A stretch of DNA of 64,000 bases from NCBI GenBank assembly GCA_965233735.1, contig OZ247501.1, positions 372,001-436,000 of the forward strand, written 5' to 3'. Origin of the DNA: Cytomitobacter sp965233735 (GTDB lineage: Bacteria; Pseudomonadota; Alphaproteobacteria; CAJXXZ01; 1604HC). Below, piece by piece: positions 26,777 through 36,211 of this stretch; within the stretch, counting starts at the first letter, position 1, and every line of letters starts with the position of its first letter. The notes below the pieces were generated by a model that was not told the origin of the DNA, ran no database searches, and worked only from the letters and a program-made list of their open reading frames with translations. The translations under genes and the position numbers were made by a program.

Positions 26777-28905
26777 TCGTTTATAGAAATCAAAGAAAGA
26801 AAACTTAATCTTCCAAATCTACCTATTTCAACTTTAATCAAATCTCCAACCTTAAGATTTTCGCTATTATTCCAGTTTATAGTTTTATTTTTATCATCAA
26901 AAGTTTTAACTTTTAATTTGTTTTCTTCTACTTTTGTTATTCTTACAAAATTTATTTTTTTATTTTTTTCTTCTGATTTCAACAAAGTGAAAATTTTAAC
27001 AAATGCAGAATCTATATTACTTTTCTCTCCAGTTATTTTTAAAATATTATCTTGCTTATCTATATCTATTTCAACATTTGCAGAAGAAGAGATTTCATTG
27101 ATTGTCACTCCTTTTTTTCCAATTAATAAAGAAATTGAAGAATTATCAATCATGATTTTGCTTAAAGTTTTTTTAATTTCCTTTTTGCTTGATTTATTTT
27201 CAATATTTTTTTCTATTTTTTCTATTTTTTCTATTTTTTCTATTTTTTCATCTTGCTTGTTACTTTTATCAATGTTTTTTTCTACTTTATCATCTTGTTT
27301 GTTGCTTCTATTTCTTGATTTTTCTTGATGTCTACTTTTTCTTTGCTCATTAGATCTAATATCTTCTGTTTGAGATTTTGCTTTATCAGTAGGATACATA
27401 TCTATAATTTTTTTGACTCCTTGCATACCAAAATGCATAGCTTCTTCAAAAACATGAATAGGAATCCATGGAACTTTTATATCCATTTGAATTGAAGTGA
27501 TTCCATCTTTTGTTCCAGCAATTTTGAAATCCATATCTCCCCATGAATCTTCATCAGCATCAATATCCATCATCAAATAATGCCTATATCCATCTAGTAT
27601 TAACCCAACAGATATTCCAGCAACCGGCTCAATGCTTATTCCAGCATTAGATAGAGCTAAATATGAAGCACAAACACTACCCATTGAAGAAGATCCATCG
27701 GAACTCATAGTGTCAGAAACTATTCTGCATACTTTTTGTTCTAATAAATTTCCTATTAAAGGCTTTATAGATCTTTTAGCCAAATTACCATGACCTATTT
27801 CTCTTCTAGATGTGGATAATTTATTGATTTCTCCACATGAATAAGGACTAAACATATAATGATAAATTAGTTTTTCTTTGTATACTCCGCTTAAAGTTTC
27901 TACTATTTGAGCATCTTCCATTCTTCCAAATGTAATAGTACTTAAGATGTTTGTTTTTTCTTTACTATATAATGCGCTTCCATTTGCAGAGTTAAGCATT
28001 CCTACATTGAAATTCATATTCCTCAAATCAGAAAATTGCCTTCCATTAAACCTTTCTTTGGACCAAATAAAATGATGTCTAGCTATAGCTCTTATAATGC
28101 TATTCCACTTCATTTTTCCTAATGATTTGCTGCTCCACTTATTTAAAAATTGCTCTTTTTCTTCTTCAAGATCAGAGTTGTTTTTTAATTTTGCAACCAA
28201 ATTTTCTGTATTCAAATGAATACTTTGAGTCTCCAAAACAGGAGGAACTTTCATCTCTTTTCTTTTGTTTTGCACAAAAGAATTTGCCAATAAAACAGTA
28301 TCATTAGATTGCTCGATTGCAAATTGCAATCCTTCAGACAAATCAGATTTAGATATTGTATCTCCATAGCAATCAAACATTGACAATCCTTGCGCAGATC
28401 TAGCTAAAGTAACTGTATGCTTACTGCCTTTGCTTTTTCCAAAAGACCATTTCTCTCCATTAAAACTCATTTTATATGAAACAATAGGAGTACATGGTAT
28501 TCCAGCAATTTGCATAGCAACTGAAGCTCCAATAATAGAAAGCATATCAGTATAATGTTGAGAATCATAATCTAAAACAGTACAAATAACTTGCATTTTA
28601 AATTTATAGGATTGATCAATTGACGGTCTTAATGCTCTATCAATCATTCTAGAAATCAAAACTTCTCTATCTGTGATTCCTTCTCTTCTTAGAAAACCAC
28701 CAGGAATTCTATTAGCAGCGTATGCCCTTTCTTGATATGAAACTTGCAATGGCATGAAAGTAGATTCTGAATCCCACTCTCCAATGCATACAGTACATAA
28801 AACTTTTGCATTTCCATGTTGAACAACTACGCTTCCATCAGCTTTAGTTTGAATGAAATCATCGCTGATTATTATAGGTTTGAATTCTTTATGGTTTTTT
28901 TGCAT
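26773..28905 (-). CDS. pnp: Polyribonucleotide nucleotidyltransferase (PNPase)
   Basis: Phosphorolytic 3'-5' exoribonuclease of the degradosome, 710 residues. Two RNase PH domains: the first begins near residue 10 with RIPGGFLRREG, the second carries TSRREIGHG and the active-site stretch SDGSSSMGS. A KH domain (SLLIGKKGVTINEI) and an S1 domain at the C-terminus are present. An unusual Lys/Glu/Asn-rich linker at about 515-590 contains a KIE repeat between the core and the KH domain. It follows rpsO after one base and ends inside a 26-bp tandem repeat. Confidence 0.96.
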   Translation of the reverse strand: MQKNHKEFKPIIISDDFIQTKADGSVVVQHGNAKVLCTVCIGEWDSESTFMPLQVSYQERAYAANRIPGGFLRREGITDREVLISRMIDRALRPSIDQSYKFKMQVICTVLDYDSQHYTDMLSIIGASVAMQIAGIPCTPIVSYKMSFNGEKWSFGKSKGSKHTVTLARSAQGLSMFDCYGDTISKSDLSEGLQFAIEQSNDTVLLANSFVQNKRKEMKVPPVLETQSIHLNTENLVAKLKNNSDLEEEKEQFLNKWSSKSLGKMKWNSIIRAIARHHFIWSKERFNGRQFSDLRNMNFNVGMLNSANGSALYSKEKTNILSTITFGRMEDAQIVETLSGVYKEKLIYHYMFSPYSCGEINKLSTSRREIGHGNLAKRSIKPLIGNLLEQKVCRIVSDTMSSDGSSSMGSVCASYLALSNAGISIEPVAGISVGLILDGYRHYLMMDIDADEDSWGDMDFKIAGTKDGITSIQMDIKVPWIPIHVFEEAMHFGMQGVKKIIDMYPTDKAKSQTEDIRSNEQRKSRHQEKSRNRSNKQDDKVEKNIDKSNKQDEKIEKIEKIEKIEKNIENKSSKKEIKKTLSKIMIDNSSISLLIGKKGVTINEISSSANVEIDIDKQDNILKITGEKSNIDSAFVKIFTLLKSEEKNKKINFVRITKVEENKLKVKTFDDKNKTINWNNSENLKVGDLIKVEIGRFGRLSFLSLISIND

Positions 28906-28906
28906 T

Positions 28907-29182
28907 TTAATTACGTAATCCTAGCTTCTTATTAAGTTCTATTAGAGCTTCCTTATTTTCACGTCCAAGATATTTTTGCAATGTACGTCTGTACTCAACA
29001 AGCATTTGCAATCTTCTTTTAACTGTGTGATCTTTTTTGTGCTTTTTTGAATGTTCACTCATAGATAATATTCTATTTGTTAATAGAGCTATTTGCACCT
29101 GTGTTGAACCTGTATCTTTTTCATGCACTCCAAATGATTTGAAGATATCTGCATTGCTTAAATCTTTTATGTTTAAATTCAC
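28907..29182 (-). CDS. rpsO: 30S ribosomal protein S15
   Basis: Ribosomal protein uS15, 91 residues, binds the central domain of 16S rRNA. Signature DTGSTQVQIALLTNRI near residue 22, HKKDHTVKRRLQMLV, and the C-terminal RRTLQKYL. In the conserved order truB-rpsO-pnp with close spacing. Confidence 0.98.
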   Translation of the reverse strand: MNLNIKDLSNADIFKSFGVHEKDTGSTQVQIALLTNRILSMSEHSKKHKKDHTVKRRLQMLVEYRRTLQKYLGRENKEALIELNKKLGLRN

Positions 29183-29202
29183 TTAAGTCCCCTTAAAACA
29201 TC

Positions 29203-30039
29203 TCATTTTAGCATACGCTTTGCTGAAAGTATACCCTCCAAACAGTCCAAAATGCCTATAATTTTTCCTTGAAAACACCCAACATAAACTCCATTAACGA
29301 TTGATGATTTAGCTTTTTGCCCATGCTTTATATAATTATATTGTTCATCATTTAAGTCTAGAATGTTTTTCCATAAAACTTTTTCAAGAGGTATAAAATC
29401 TTGCTCTGAAATATCTTCAATTACTTTGCTGCTTTTCATTTCAAAACTTCCATGCTTTGTTCTTATCAACTTAGTAACATAACAGATGCTGTTTATTGAT
29501 TTTGCTATATCAACTGCCAAAGTTCTAATGTATGTTCCCTTGCTACACTCACATATAAAAGTACAATAAGGGCTTTCATAATCAACAATTTCTAATTTAT
29601 TTATTTCTATTTCTTTTGCATTAAGTGTGAAATCAACATTATCTCTAGCCAAATCATATGCTCGTTTTCCATCTACTTTACATGCAGAAAACTTTGGTGG
29701 CACTTGAAGAATTTTTCCTTTGAATTTATCAAGAGAATTTTGAATATCGATTAAGGATGGAACAAAGTTATTTTCTTCAACTACTTCACCTTCAGAATCC
29801 ATTGTATTTGTTTCAATTCCAAATTTCACTGTAAATTTATATTCTTTTGAACTTTCGTGTAACAAGTCAGAGAATTTTGTAGCTTCCCCTATAAGTATTG
29901 GCAAAACTCCTTCAGCCATAGGATCTAATGTTCCAGCATGTCCAACTTTTTTCAAATTAAACTTTTTCTTGATTTTACGAACCATATTCATAGAAGTTTC
30001 TTTTACAGGTTTGTTAAGAACAATAATTCCATTTTGCAT
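29203..30039 (-). CDS. truB: tRNA pseudouridine(55) synthase
   Basis: Makes pseudouridine at position 55 in the T loop of tRNAs. 278 residues. NGIIVLNKP at the start, the catalytic motif VGHAGTLDPMAEGVLPI with the active aspartate, and GKRAYDLAR and CSKGTYIRTLA downstream. First gene of the truB-rpsO-pnp unit. rbfA, its usual upstream neighbour, is at 9.0 kb. Confidence 0.97.
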   Translation of the reverse strand: MQNGIIVLNKPVKETSMNMVRKIKKKFNLKKVGHAGTLDPMAEGVLPILIGEATKFSDLLHESSKEYKFTVKFGIETNTMDSEGEVVEENNFVPSLIDIQNSLDKFKGKILQVPPKFSACKVDGKRAYDLARDNVDFTLNAKEIEINKLEIVDYESPYCTFICECSKGTYIRTLAVDIAKSINSICYVTKLIRTKHGSFEMKSSKVIEDISEQDFIPLEKVLWKNILDLNDEQYNYIKHGQKAKSSIVNGVYVGCFQGKIIGILDCLEGILSAKRMLK

Positions 30040-30115
30040 AACAATATTATAGATGCTTTAAATTCAAATTGCATCAGATATAAATTTTCTTTGCTATGAA
30101 GTAAAAAATATTATT

Positions 30116-31024
30116 CTATTTAGTTTTTAATTCAAACATATCTTGATTACAAGTTTTCACATCAATGATTTTTCTTTCACCTTCATTTATGTAACGAAAC
30201 ACAATTGGAATTACTTTTGATGAGGAATGAGGTGTCATCCAATAAAAATAATTGTCTGTGTCAAATTTATCTATATCAAATGATAAATCATAATAATTCG
30301 ATGGTCGTGTTGATACTATAATTAATTCTTTTTTACGCCTTAATTTTTTTGATTTTGTTTTATCAAAGCTTTGTAAATATTGTTTCTGAGTATTAATTAA
30401 TTTATTCATACTATCAAGTGATTTGTTCATACTAATAAACATCTGTCTTTCATTTTGAATTTGCATTATTAACATCTGTTTACGATGAATAATCCTCATA
30501 TCTATTGGCTGAAATAAATATTCACAATGTTTGGCATACCTATCTATTTCATATATTTCTTGATTTGAACATTGGGATTTTTTTGTTAATTCAAAAGAAA
30601 AGCGTTTGATTTTATTTGTTAATTTATAATGAGCTTCTTTAGTTTTATGATGCTCTATTTGCATTGCATCTTTTTCCGTATATATATATTTATTTTCACT
30701 TTGAGTAATTTTATTATACTGCTCAGAATAAGGATTATGACAATATGAATCTTTTTCGTCTATCATATCTAAAATATTTCCTATATCAATATTATTATAT
30801 GAAAAACTAGATTGTATATCGCTATTATCCGTATTTTCAATAGAATTGGCATTGTTATTTGCCTCATATATTGTATCAATATCATATGAATCAAATTGAT
30901 TATTAGCCATTGCCTGTTCATCTATTTTCTTTTGAAGAAAAATAAATATATTTGCAAGTGGGTGAGCTGCATGCACACTAAACGCAACTTGAAAACATAT
31001 CATAAATTTGTAAATAAAATTCAT
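30116..31024 (-). CDS. Secreted hypothetical protein
   Basis: 302 residues. The N-terminus (MNFIYKFMICFQVAFSVHAA) is a signal peptide with a good cleavage site. The mature part is polar and rich in Asn, Asp, Tyr and Lys, with a disordered acidic first third and a helical middle (QMLIMQIQNERQMFISM). It does not share the PQL motif or the beta region of the 10-23 kb family. It sits between truB and fabF on the same strand. No domain recognised; an exported, possibly host-directed protein. Confidence 0.55.
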   Translation of the reverse strand: MNFIYKFMICFQVAFSVHAAHPLANIFIFLQKKIDEQAMANNQFDSYDIDTIYEANNNANSIENTDNSDIQSSFSYNNIDIGNILDMIDEKDSYCHNPYSEQYNKITQSENKYIYTEKDAMQIEHHKTKEAHYKLTNKIKRFSFELTKKSQCSNQEIYEIDRYAKHCEYLFQPIDMRIIHRKQMLIMQIQNERQMFISMNKSLDSMNKLINTQKQYLQSFDKTKSKKLRRKKELIIVSTRPSNYYDLSFDIDKFDTDNYFYWMTPHSSSKVIPIVFRYINEGERKIIDVKTCNQDMFELKTK

Positions 31025-31204
31025 AAAAACCTCTTGATATGTTTATATAATTATATAAAAAAGTAAATGTATTTTTTAATTATATTAACATGAATTTTAG
31101 TGATTAGTATAAACACTAACCTATTACATAAGTATTTCATAAATCACACATAATATATATTTTAACTCATATGAATTCATTCAAATTCACTAGTTATATA
31201 TGAA

Positions 31205-32494
31205 TTAGTTATATTTTTTAAATAATAGAGAAGTGTTTGTTCCTCCAAATCCAAATGAATTAGAAATTGCATAATCAAATTTATGATCTTGATAAGACTT
31301 AACATAGTTAATTCCTTCAATTTCTTTAATAGGATTGTCTACATTCAATGTAGGCGGAACAGCTTGGTTTTGAAGAGCCATAATTGTATAAATAGCTTCT
31401 ATTCCTCCAGCTGCTCCTAATAAATGACCTGTATAAGACTTTGTAGAAGATACAGCAAACTTTGAAGAATATACATGATCTCCAAATACTGATTTGATTG
31501 ATTCAATTTCACATTTATCTCCGACTGGAGTTGATGTTGCATGAGCATTTACATATCCAATATCAGATGGAGAAATCCCAGCTTGACTAATTGAATGGTT
31601 CATAGCCCTTATAGATTGTTCTCCTGAAGGAGCTGTTATATGGCTAGCATCACATGTCATTCCACATGAAACATACTCCGCATATATTGTTGCTTTTCTT
31701 TCAAGAGCATGTTCAAGAGACTCTAAAACAACAACCCCAGAGCCTTCTGCAATTACAAAACCATCATGATTTTCATCAAAAGGTCTTGAAGCAATTCCTG
31801 GAGTTTCATTGTACTTAGTAGACAAAGCTCTTAATGCAGCAAAGCCACCAACTCCCAAAGGACAAATAGAAGCTTCGGCTCCTCCAGCAATCATAACATC
31901 TGCATGCCCTGACTGAATAAGCATCGCTGCATCAGTTATTGCATTTGCAGCAGATGCACAAGCACTGGAAGCTCCATAGTTAGGACCATTGCATTTAAAT
32001 TTAATTGCAACATATCCAGGTGCAAGATTTGTCAGCACAGAAGGAATAAAAAATGGACTGATTCTCTTAGATCCATATTGCTCCTTTTGCTGTTCAAATG
32101 TTTTTGATGTTTCGCATATTTCAGGAAGTCCACCAATTCCAGAAGACAAACAAACCCCAACTTTATTACGATCTTTAACTTCGTCTAGCCTTGCATTTTT
32201 TACAGCTTCTGAAGCAGCTCCAACAGCATAAGATATAAATCTACCATTTCTTTTTTGCTCAGATGAAGTCATGAATTCATCAACATTAAATTCACCTTCC
32301 CCAGATCCCAAAGGAACTAATCCGGCAACTTTAGATGGAATTTTTTCATATTCGCTTCCTAAAGATGATATTCCACTCTTTTGTGATTGAATTCTCGACC
32401 AGTTATGATGCGTCCCAACTCCTAAAGGAGATACAATGCCCATTCCTGTGACTACTATTCTAGATCTATTATTTTTTGAATTTTGTTTATTCAT
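31205..32494 (-). CDS. fabF: 3-oxoacyl-ACP synthase II
   Basis: Elongating condensing enzyme of type II fatty-acid synthesis, 429 residues. N-terminal RIVVTGMGIVSPLG, active cysteine in GASSACASAANAI, the two catalytic histidines in NAHATSTPVGD and YTGHLLGAAG, and the C-terminal SFGFGGTNTSL. Complete. It lies 15 bases downstream of acpP in the usual acpP-fabF pair. Confidence 0.97.
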   Translation of the reverse strand: MNKQNSKNNRSRIVVTGMGIVSPLGVGTHHNWSRIQSQKSGISSLGSEYEKIPSKVAGLVPLGSGEGEFNVDEFMTSSEQKRNGRFISYAVGAASEAVKNARLDEVKDRNKVGVCLSSGIGGLPEICETSKTFEQQKEQYGSKRISPFFIPSVLTNLAPGYVAIKFKCNGPNYGASSACASAANAITDAAMLIQSGHADVMIAGGAEASICPLGVGGFAALRALSTKYNETPGIASRPFDENHDGFVIAEGSGVVVLESLEHALERKATIYAEYVSCGMTCDASHITAPSGEQSIRAMNHSISQAGISPSDIGYVNAHATSTPVGDKCEIESIKSVFGDHVYSSKFAVSSTKSYTGHLLGAAGGIEAIYTIMALQNQAVPPTLNVDNPIKEIEGINYVKSYQDHKFDYAISNSFGFGGTNTSLLFKKYN

Positions 32495-32509
32495 TTTTTC
32501 CTCTAAAAT

Positions 32510-32758
32510 TTACAGTTTTGCGCTAGTTTGCTTTGAAATAAACTGAATCACATCTCCAATGTTTTTCATTTTTTGCGCTTCTTCATCACTAATAGAAGTT
32601 TCGAATTTATTTTCAAATTCCATTACTAATTCTACTATGTCCAAACTATCTAATCCCAAATCTTTAACAAATTCAGTATCAGGAGAGTAATCAACTCCTT
32701 CTTTATTAATTTGTTTTTTAATTACTTCGATTACACTATCTTGTATGTTTGTATTCAT
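32510..32758 (-). CDS. acpP: Acyl carrier protein
   Basis: 82-residue carrier for growing acyl chains. The phosphopantetheine serine is in DLGLDSLDIVELV. Starting at the ATG at 32758 (MNTNIQDSV) removes an 11-residue extension that other ACPs lack; this ATG has a good Shine-Dalgarno (AAGGGG) seven bases upstream, inside that extension. Directly upstream of fabF. Confidence 0.97.
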   Translation of the reverse strand: MNTNIQDSVIEVIKKQINKEGVDYSPDTEFVKDLGLDSLDIVELVMEFENKFETSISDEEAQKMKNIGDVIQFISKQTSAKL

Positions 32759-32841
32759 TACGATCCCCTTAACAATATGAATTTTTACCATATAATATAA
32801 AAAAAATCCATATACTTAGATTTTAATGCTATTTTGTTAGA

Positions 32842-33504
32842 TTATATATTTGATTTCATTTCTTTTTTTAGTATTTGATAAACATCTTCTTTATCTACTT
32901 GCTCTGTAATTTCTGAGTTCCAAAAACAACAAGTTTCTGGAGATATTTCATCTATTAATAATATGTTTTGCTCATGTTTTCCAAATTCTAAATTAAAATT
33001 GCCTAGTCTGATTTTATAATAATAAAAATATGCTTGCAAAATATCATTAACTCTCAATGACATAGCTTGTATTGTAGAAATTTCTTCTTCTGTTAACCAG
33101 TTGAAATGCCTAATATGCTCAAGAGAAATAATTGGATTTTCTAACTCAGAATCTTTCAAATGCCACTCTAAAAGAGGTTTGTTGAAATATGTTCCTTCAG
33201 TTATTCCCAATCTGCTTTGCATAATATACGGCACTATATTATATATTTTTAAATATACTGGGTATGTTTCAGCTTTCTTAATTAACTGCTCTCTAACATT
33301 AAGTCTTTGAACAAAATGATTAGCAATTCCCATATTAGATAAATATTTCCAAATTAAAGAAGAAGAATGATTTCTCCACATATCATTAGGAATAATTTGA
33401 GAATAATGAAGAATCAAAGTCTTTTTATCAGCTGCATATAATTTTTTTCCTGATCCTGAATATAATAATTTTCTGGTTCCAAAATTTGTTGAATCAATTA
33501 ACAT
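32842..33504 (-). CDS. purC: Phosphoribosylaminoimidazole-succinocarboxamide synthase-like protein
   Basis: SAICAR synthetase family, which ligates aspartate to CAIR with ATP in purine synthesis. 220 residues, shorter than the usual 235-255. LLYSGSGKKLYAAD corresponds to the ATP loop YxGKAKxxY, NHFVQRLNVRE to the THF segment, and LEFGKHEQNILLIDEISPE to the C-terminal signature. No other pur gene is in the window. PurC-like genes without a full pathway are known in Rickettsia, so its role here may not be standard purine synthesis. The start overlaps the next gene upstream by 11 bp. Confidence 0.85.
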   Translation of the reverse strand: MLIDSTNFGTRKLLYSGSGKKLYAADKKTLILHYSQIIPNDMWRNHSSSLIWKYLSNMGIANHFVQRLNVREQLIKKAETYPVYLKIYNIVPYIMQSRLGITEGTYFNKPLLEWHLKDSELENPIISLEHIRHFNWLTEEEISTIQAMSLRVNDILQAYFYYYKIRLGNFNLEFGKHEQNILLIDEISPETCCFWNSEITEQVDKEDVYQILKKEMKSNI

Positions 33505-34072
33505 TTAATTCCCCATTATTATACTTTGAGATACATTCAAAAGCTTTATATGAATCCGCTCCTTCAAATTTTTTTATAAAAAACACGGTAGGAAGCAAGT
33601 CATGACCCAATAATTTGCAATTTCTTCTTGTATCTAACATCAACGTAGGTACCATTGTATACACTTTCTCCATATTGACATTTTCTACATTAGAACACAA
33701 TCTTATAAGCCTATCAGTAGACAATCTTAAATCATTCTCTGACAACCATATATTTTGTGTTTTAAATATATATTTACGCATTTTAGATGGATTTACAGAA
33801 TTAGCAATAATTGCACTACCAAATCCATCAGCTATATTATTTGCAAGGTCAACAAAACGAATATTAAATTTTTTATCATATTTATGATCATTAATATAAT
33901 TATGAAAATTCGCACAATGCCTACAAGATGGCGATGAATAAACAATTACATTATCATTGTCTGCTTTAATAAATGGATTGTGAACGCTCTCATTATACAA
34001 AATAACTGCTTCTGAAATCATAAGAGATGTAATAATTCCAGAAAGAAACCCTATAACATGAAAAAGAACCAT
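33494..34072 (-). CDS. DsbA-like thioredoxin-fold protein, membrane anchored
   Basis: 192 residues. The N-terminal hydrophobic segment (MVLFHVIGFLSGIITSLMI) is a signal anchor. A thioredoxin-type CxxC (SPSCRHCANFH) follows near residue 51, and a cis-proline candidate (LPTVFFI) near residue 165. Length and layout suit a periplasmic thiol oxidoreductase of the DsbA family, though much of the insertion domain is diverged. It overlaps the purC-like gene and follows prmC on the same strand, so the three may be one operon. Confidence 0.65.
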   Translation of the reverse strand: MVLFHVIGFLSGIITSLMISEAVILYNESVHNPFIKADNDNVIVYSSPSCRHCANFHNYINDHKYDKKFNIRFVDLANNIADGFGSAIIANSVNPSKMRKYIFKTQNIWLSENDLRLSTDRLIRLCSNVENVNMEKVYTMVPTLMLDTRRNCKLLGHDLLPTVFFIKKFEGADSYKAFECISKYNNGELNVN

Positions 34073-34126
34073 TACAAGATAATTATATATTTCTACAAAT
34101 TAATCTACTGAACAATCATGTATTTT

Positions 34127-34930
34127 TTAAAAATTTGTATTAGTATATTGAAAAATCAAAATTTCTGGGTGTGAAGATTTATGCCAAATATAGTTAGAAA
34201 AATGATTTTCATATGATTTTTTCAAATATTTTGGAACTTCACATAAAAACGTTCCATTAGAAGTTAGAGGTAAATTTTTTGTTATTATCACTGGATCATT
34301 ATGAAAAACTGCACTTATTGGATCAAATTTAGTTGCAAAATCTACATCAGTCTGAACATATGGTGGATTTGAAACTATTAGGTCAAATTTAATTTTTGGT
34401 ATATTAACGCTAAAATCACTTTTGATATTTAATTTTTTTGCATTTTCTTTTGCTGCATCTATAACAAAAGGAGATATATCAACTCCATGCCCAAAAGCAT
34501 CATGCTCTCTTAACAAACTCAATAAAATGCATCCTGTTCCTGTTCCAATATCAAGTATGCTTTTAGGAGATAACTTAAGAGAATGTTCAATTATCGCCTC
34601 TGTTTCTGGTCTTGGCTCAAGAGTAAATGGAGAAACTATAAATTCATCTTTCCAAAAGTACCTTCTTTTAACAATTCTTCCTAATGGAATTTTATACTTA
34701 ACTTTCTCAATCAAATAAAAACATTGTATTACTTCTTGCTTTGAAAGAATCTTATCCTTATTAACCCAGGCTTCTGTATTGTTTTTATTTAATAATGTTG
34801 TCAAATGATTCCATGATATTTGCTTGTTATTAATATATTTAGATAAAATATCCCAAATATCTTGAAAAGAATAATTATTTTGCACTGACCACTTACAAAC
34901 AAAATTAACTTTTTTATAAAAATATTTCAA
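34127..34930 (-). CDS. prmC: Release factor glutamine methyltransferase
   Basis: Methylates the GGQ glutamine of release factors RF1 and RF2. 267 residues. An N-terminal helical domain is followed by RVVKRRY-like and FTLEPRPETEAII segments, then the SAM-binding ILDIGTGTGCILLSLL and the catalytic VSNPPYV. All motifs intact. prfA is not adjacent here. Confidence 0.95.
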   Translation of the reverse strand: MKYFYKKVNFVCKWSVQNNYSFQDIWDILSKYINNKQISWNHLTTLLNKNNTEAWVNKDKILSKQEVIQCFYLIEKVKYKIPLGRIVKRRYFWKDEFIVSPFTLEPRPETEAIIEHSLKLSPKSILDIGTGTGCILLSLLREHDAFGHGVDISPFVIDAAKENAKKLNIKSDFSVNIPKIKFDLIVSNPPYVQTDVDFATKFDPISAVFHNDPVIITKNLPLTSNGTFLCEVPKYLKKSYENHFSNYIWHKSSHPEILIFQYTNTNF

Positions 34931-35011
34931 ATGTTTTTATTGATTAGTATGCCTAAAATTGTATTTGCTTTACTTTTGTAATACTATTTCATATAGGAGA
35001 TTAATTAAATT

Positions 35012-36211
35012 ATGAGTAAAAAACAAGATTCTATACGGTCTGTAGGGCTATTAGGCGCAACTTCAGTTGTTGTAGGAAGTATGATCGGAAGTGGAATTTT
35101 AGTTGTATCTTCTCAAATATCTTTTTATGGAGGGCTAGGGCTTTTAGCATGGTTTATGTCTGCGATGTGTGCAATGTGCTTAGCATATAGTTTTTCAGTT
35201 ATGAGCAGAAAATTCAAAGAAAAATCTGGAATTCCTTATTATGCTTTCAAAGCATTTAATAGCAACTGTCTTGGTTCCGGAACTGCATGGCTTCACTGGA
35301 CTGGAATGACAATGGGGTGTGCAACAGTTGCCATAGCATTTGCTAATTATTTGCCATTTTTATTATCATTTTTACCTGCATATGGAAAATGTTTTGCAGC
35401 AATTATGATAGTTTGGACATTAACTTTTTTAAACATGAGAAGCTCTGTATTTTCTGTAGGATTAATTACATTTATTACTATAACAAAAGCAACACTTTTA
35501 TTACTATTAGTAATTTCATCATTAGGATATTTCAACATAAGCAGCTTTGTAGCTCCTAGCATGAATCCTTCTATTATAAAGTCTGTTTTACAAGCTATGC
35601 CATTAGCATTATTTGCCTTTTTAGGGTTAGAGTCAGCAACAGCTTCTGGAGATTCAGTGAAAAATCCAGAAAAAACTTTGCCAATAGCAACTTTGTTGGG
35701 AACCGCAATTGCTGCTTTAATATTCATAACAGTTCACATGTCTGTAATGTCTGTACTTCCTCAAAGCATACAAGTAGGAAGCATGGCTCCAGTTGCTGAT
35801 GTTGCTATGCGCACTATGGGAAGCATGGCACTTTTGTTAGTTTCATTTATGGCTTGCTTCGGCCTAATAGGAAGTATAAATGGACTGTTATTTGTTTCAT
35901 CTTATATTTTATATAATGCATCAATGATGAATTGGATATCTAAACGTTTTTCAAAATTAAACAAAAATAACTTCCCTGCTTGTTCTTTAATGACCAGCGC
36001 ATTAATGATTACCGCTATTATGTGTTTATATTATCTTGGATTTGTTAATATGGCTGCATTAGTTTATATTGATGCTTTTTTATTGGTATCAGTTTATTTT
36101 ATTGGTTCTATTGCATATAAAATACATGGTGGGAATTCATTTGTATTTTTAGCAAATATTTCTTCATGTCTTATAATATTGTATGGGTGCATTTCTGCAT
36201 ATTTTATATAA
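35012..36211 (+). CDS. APC family amino acid permease
   Basis: 399-residue transporter with about 11-12 membrane segments. TM1 carries the unwound substrate-binding motif VGSMIGSGIL; TM6 contains FAFLGLESATASGD, the second binding segment. The nearest described types are AdiC/ArcD-like antiporters of basic amino acids, which intracellular bacteria use to import host amino acids. The substrate cannot be read from sequence. It is divergent from prmC, with an AGGAG-like ribosome site (TAGGAGATT) ahead of the ATG. Confidence 0.88.
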   Translation: MSKKQDSIRSVGLLGATSVVVGSMIGSGILVVSSQISFYGGLGLLAWFMSAMCAMCLAYSFSVMSRKFKEKSGIPYYAFKAFNSNCLGSGTAWLHWTGMTMGCATVAIAFANYLPFLLSFLPAYGKCFAAIMIVWTLTFLNMRSSVFSVGLITFITITKATLLLLLVISSLGYFNISSFVAPSMNPSIIKSVLQAMPLALFAFLGLESATASGDSVKNPEKTLPIATLLGTAIAALIFITVHMSVMSVLPQSIQVGSMAPVADVAMRTMGSMALLLVSFMACFGLIGSINGLLFVSSYILYNASMMNWISKRFSKLNKNNFPACSLMTSALMITAIMCLYYLGFVNMAALVYIDAFLLVSVYFIGSIAYKIHGGNSFVFLANISSCLIILYGCISAYFI

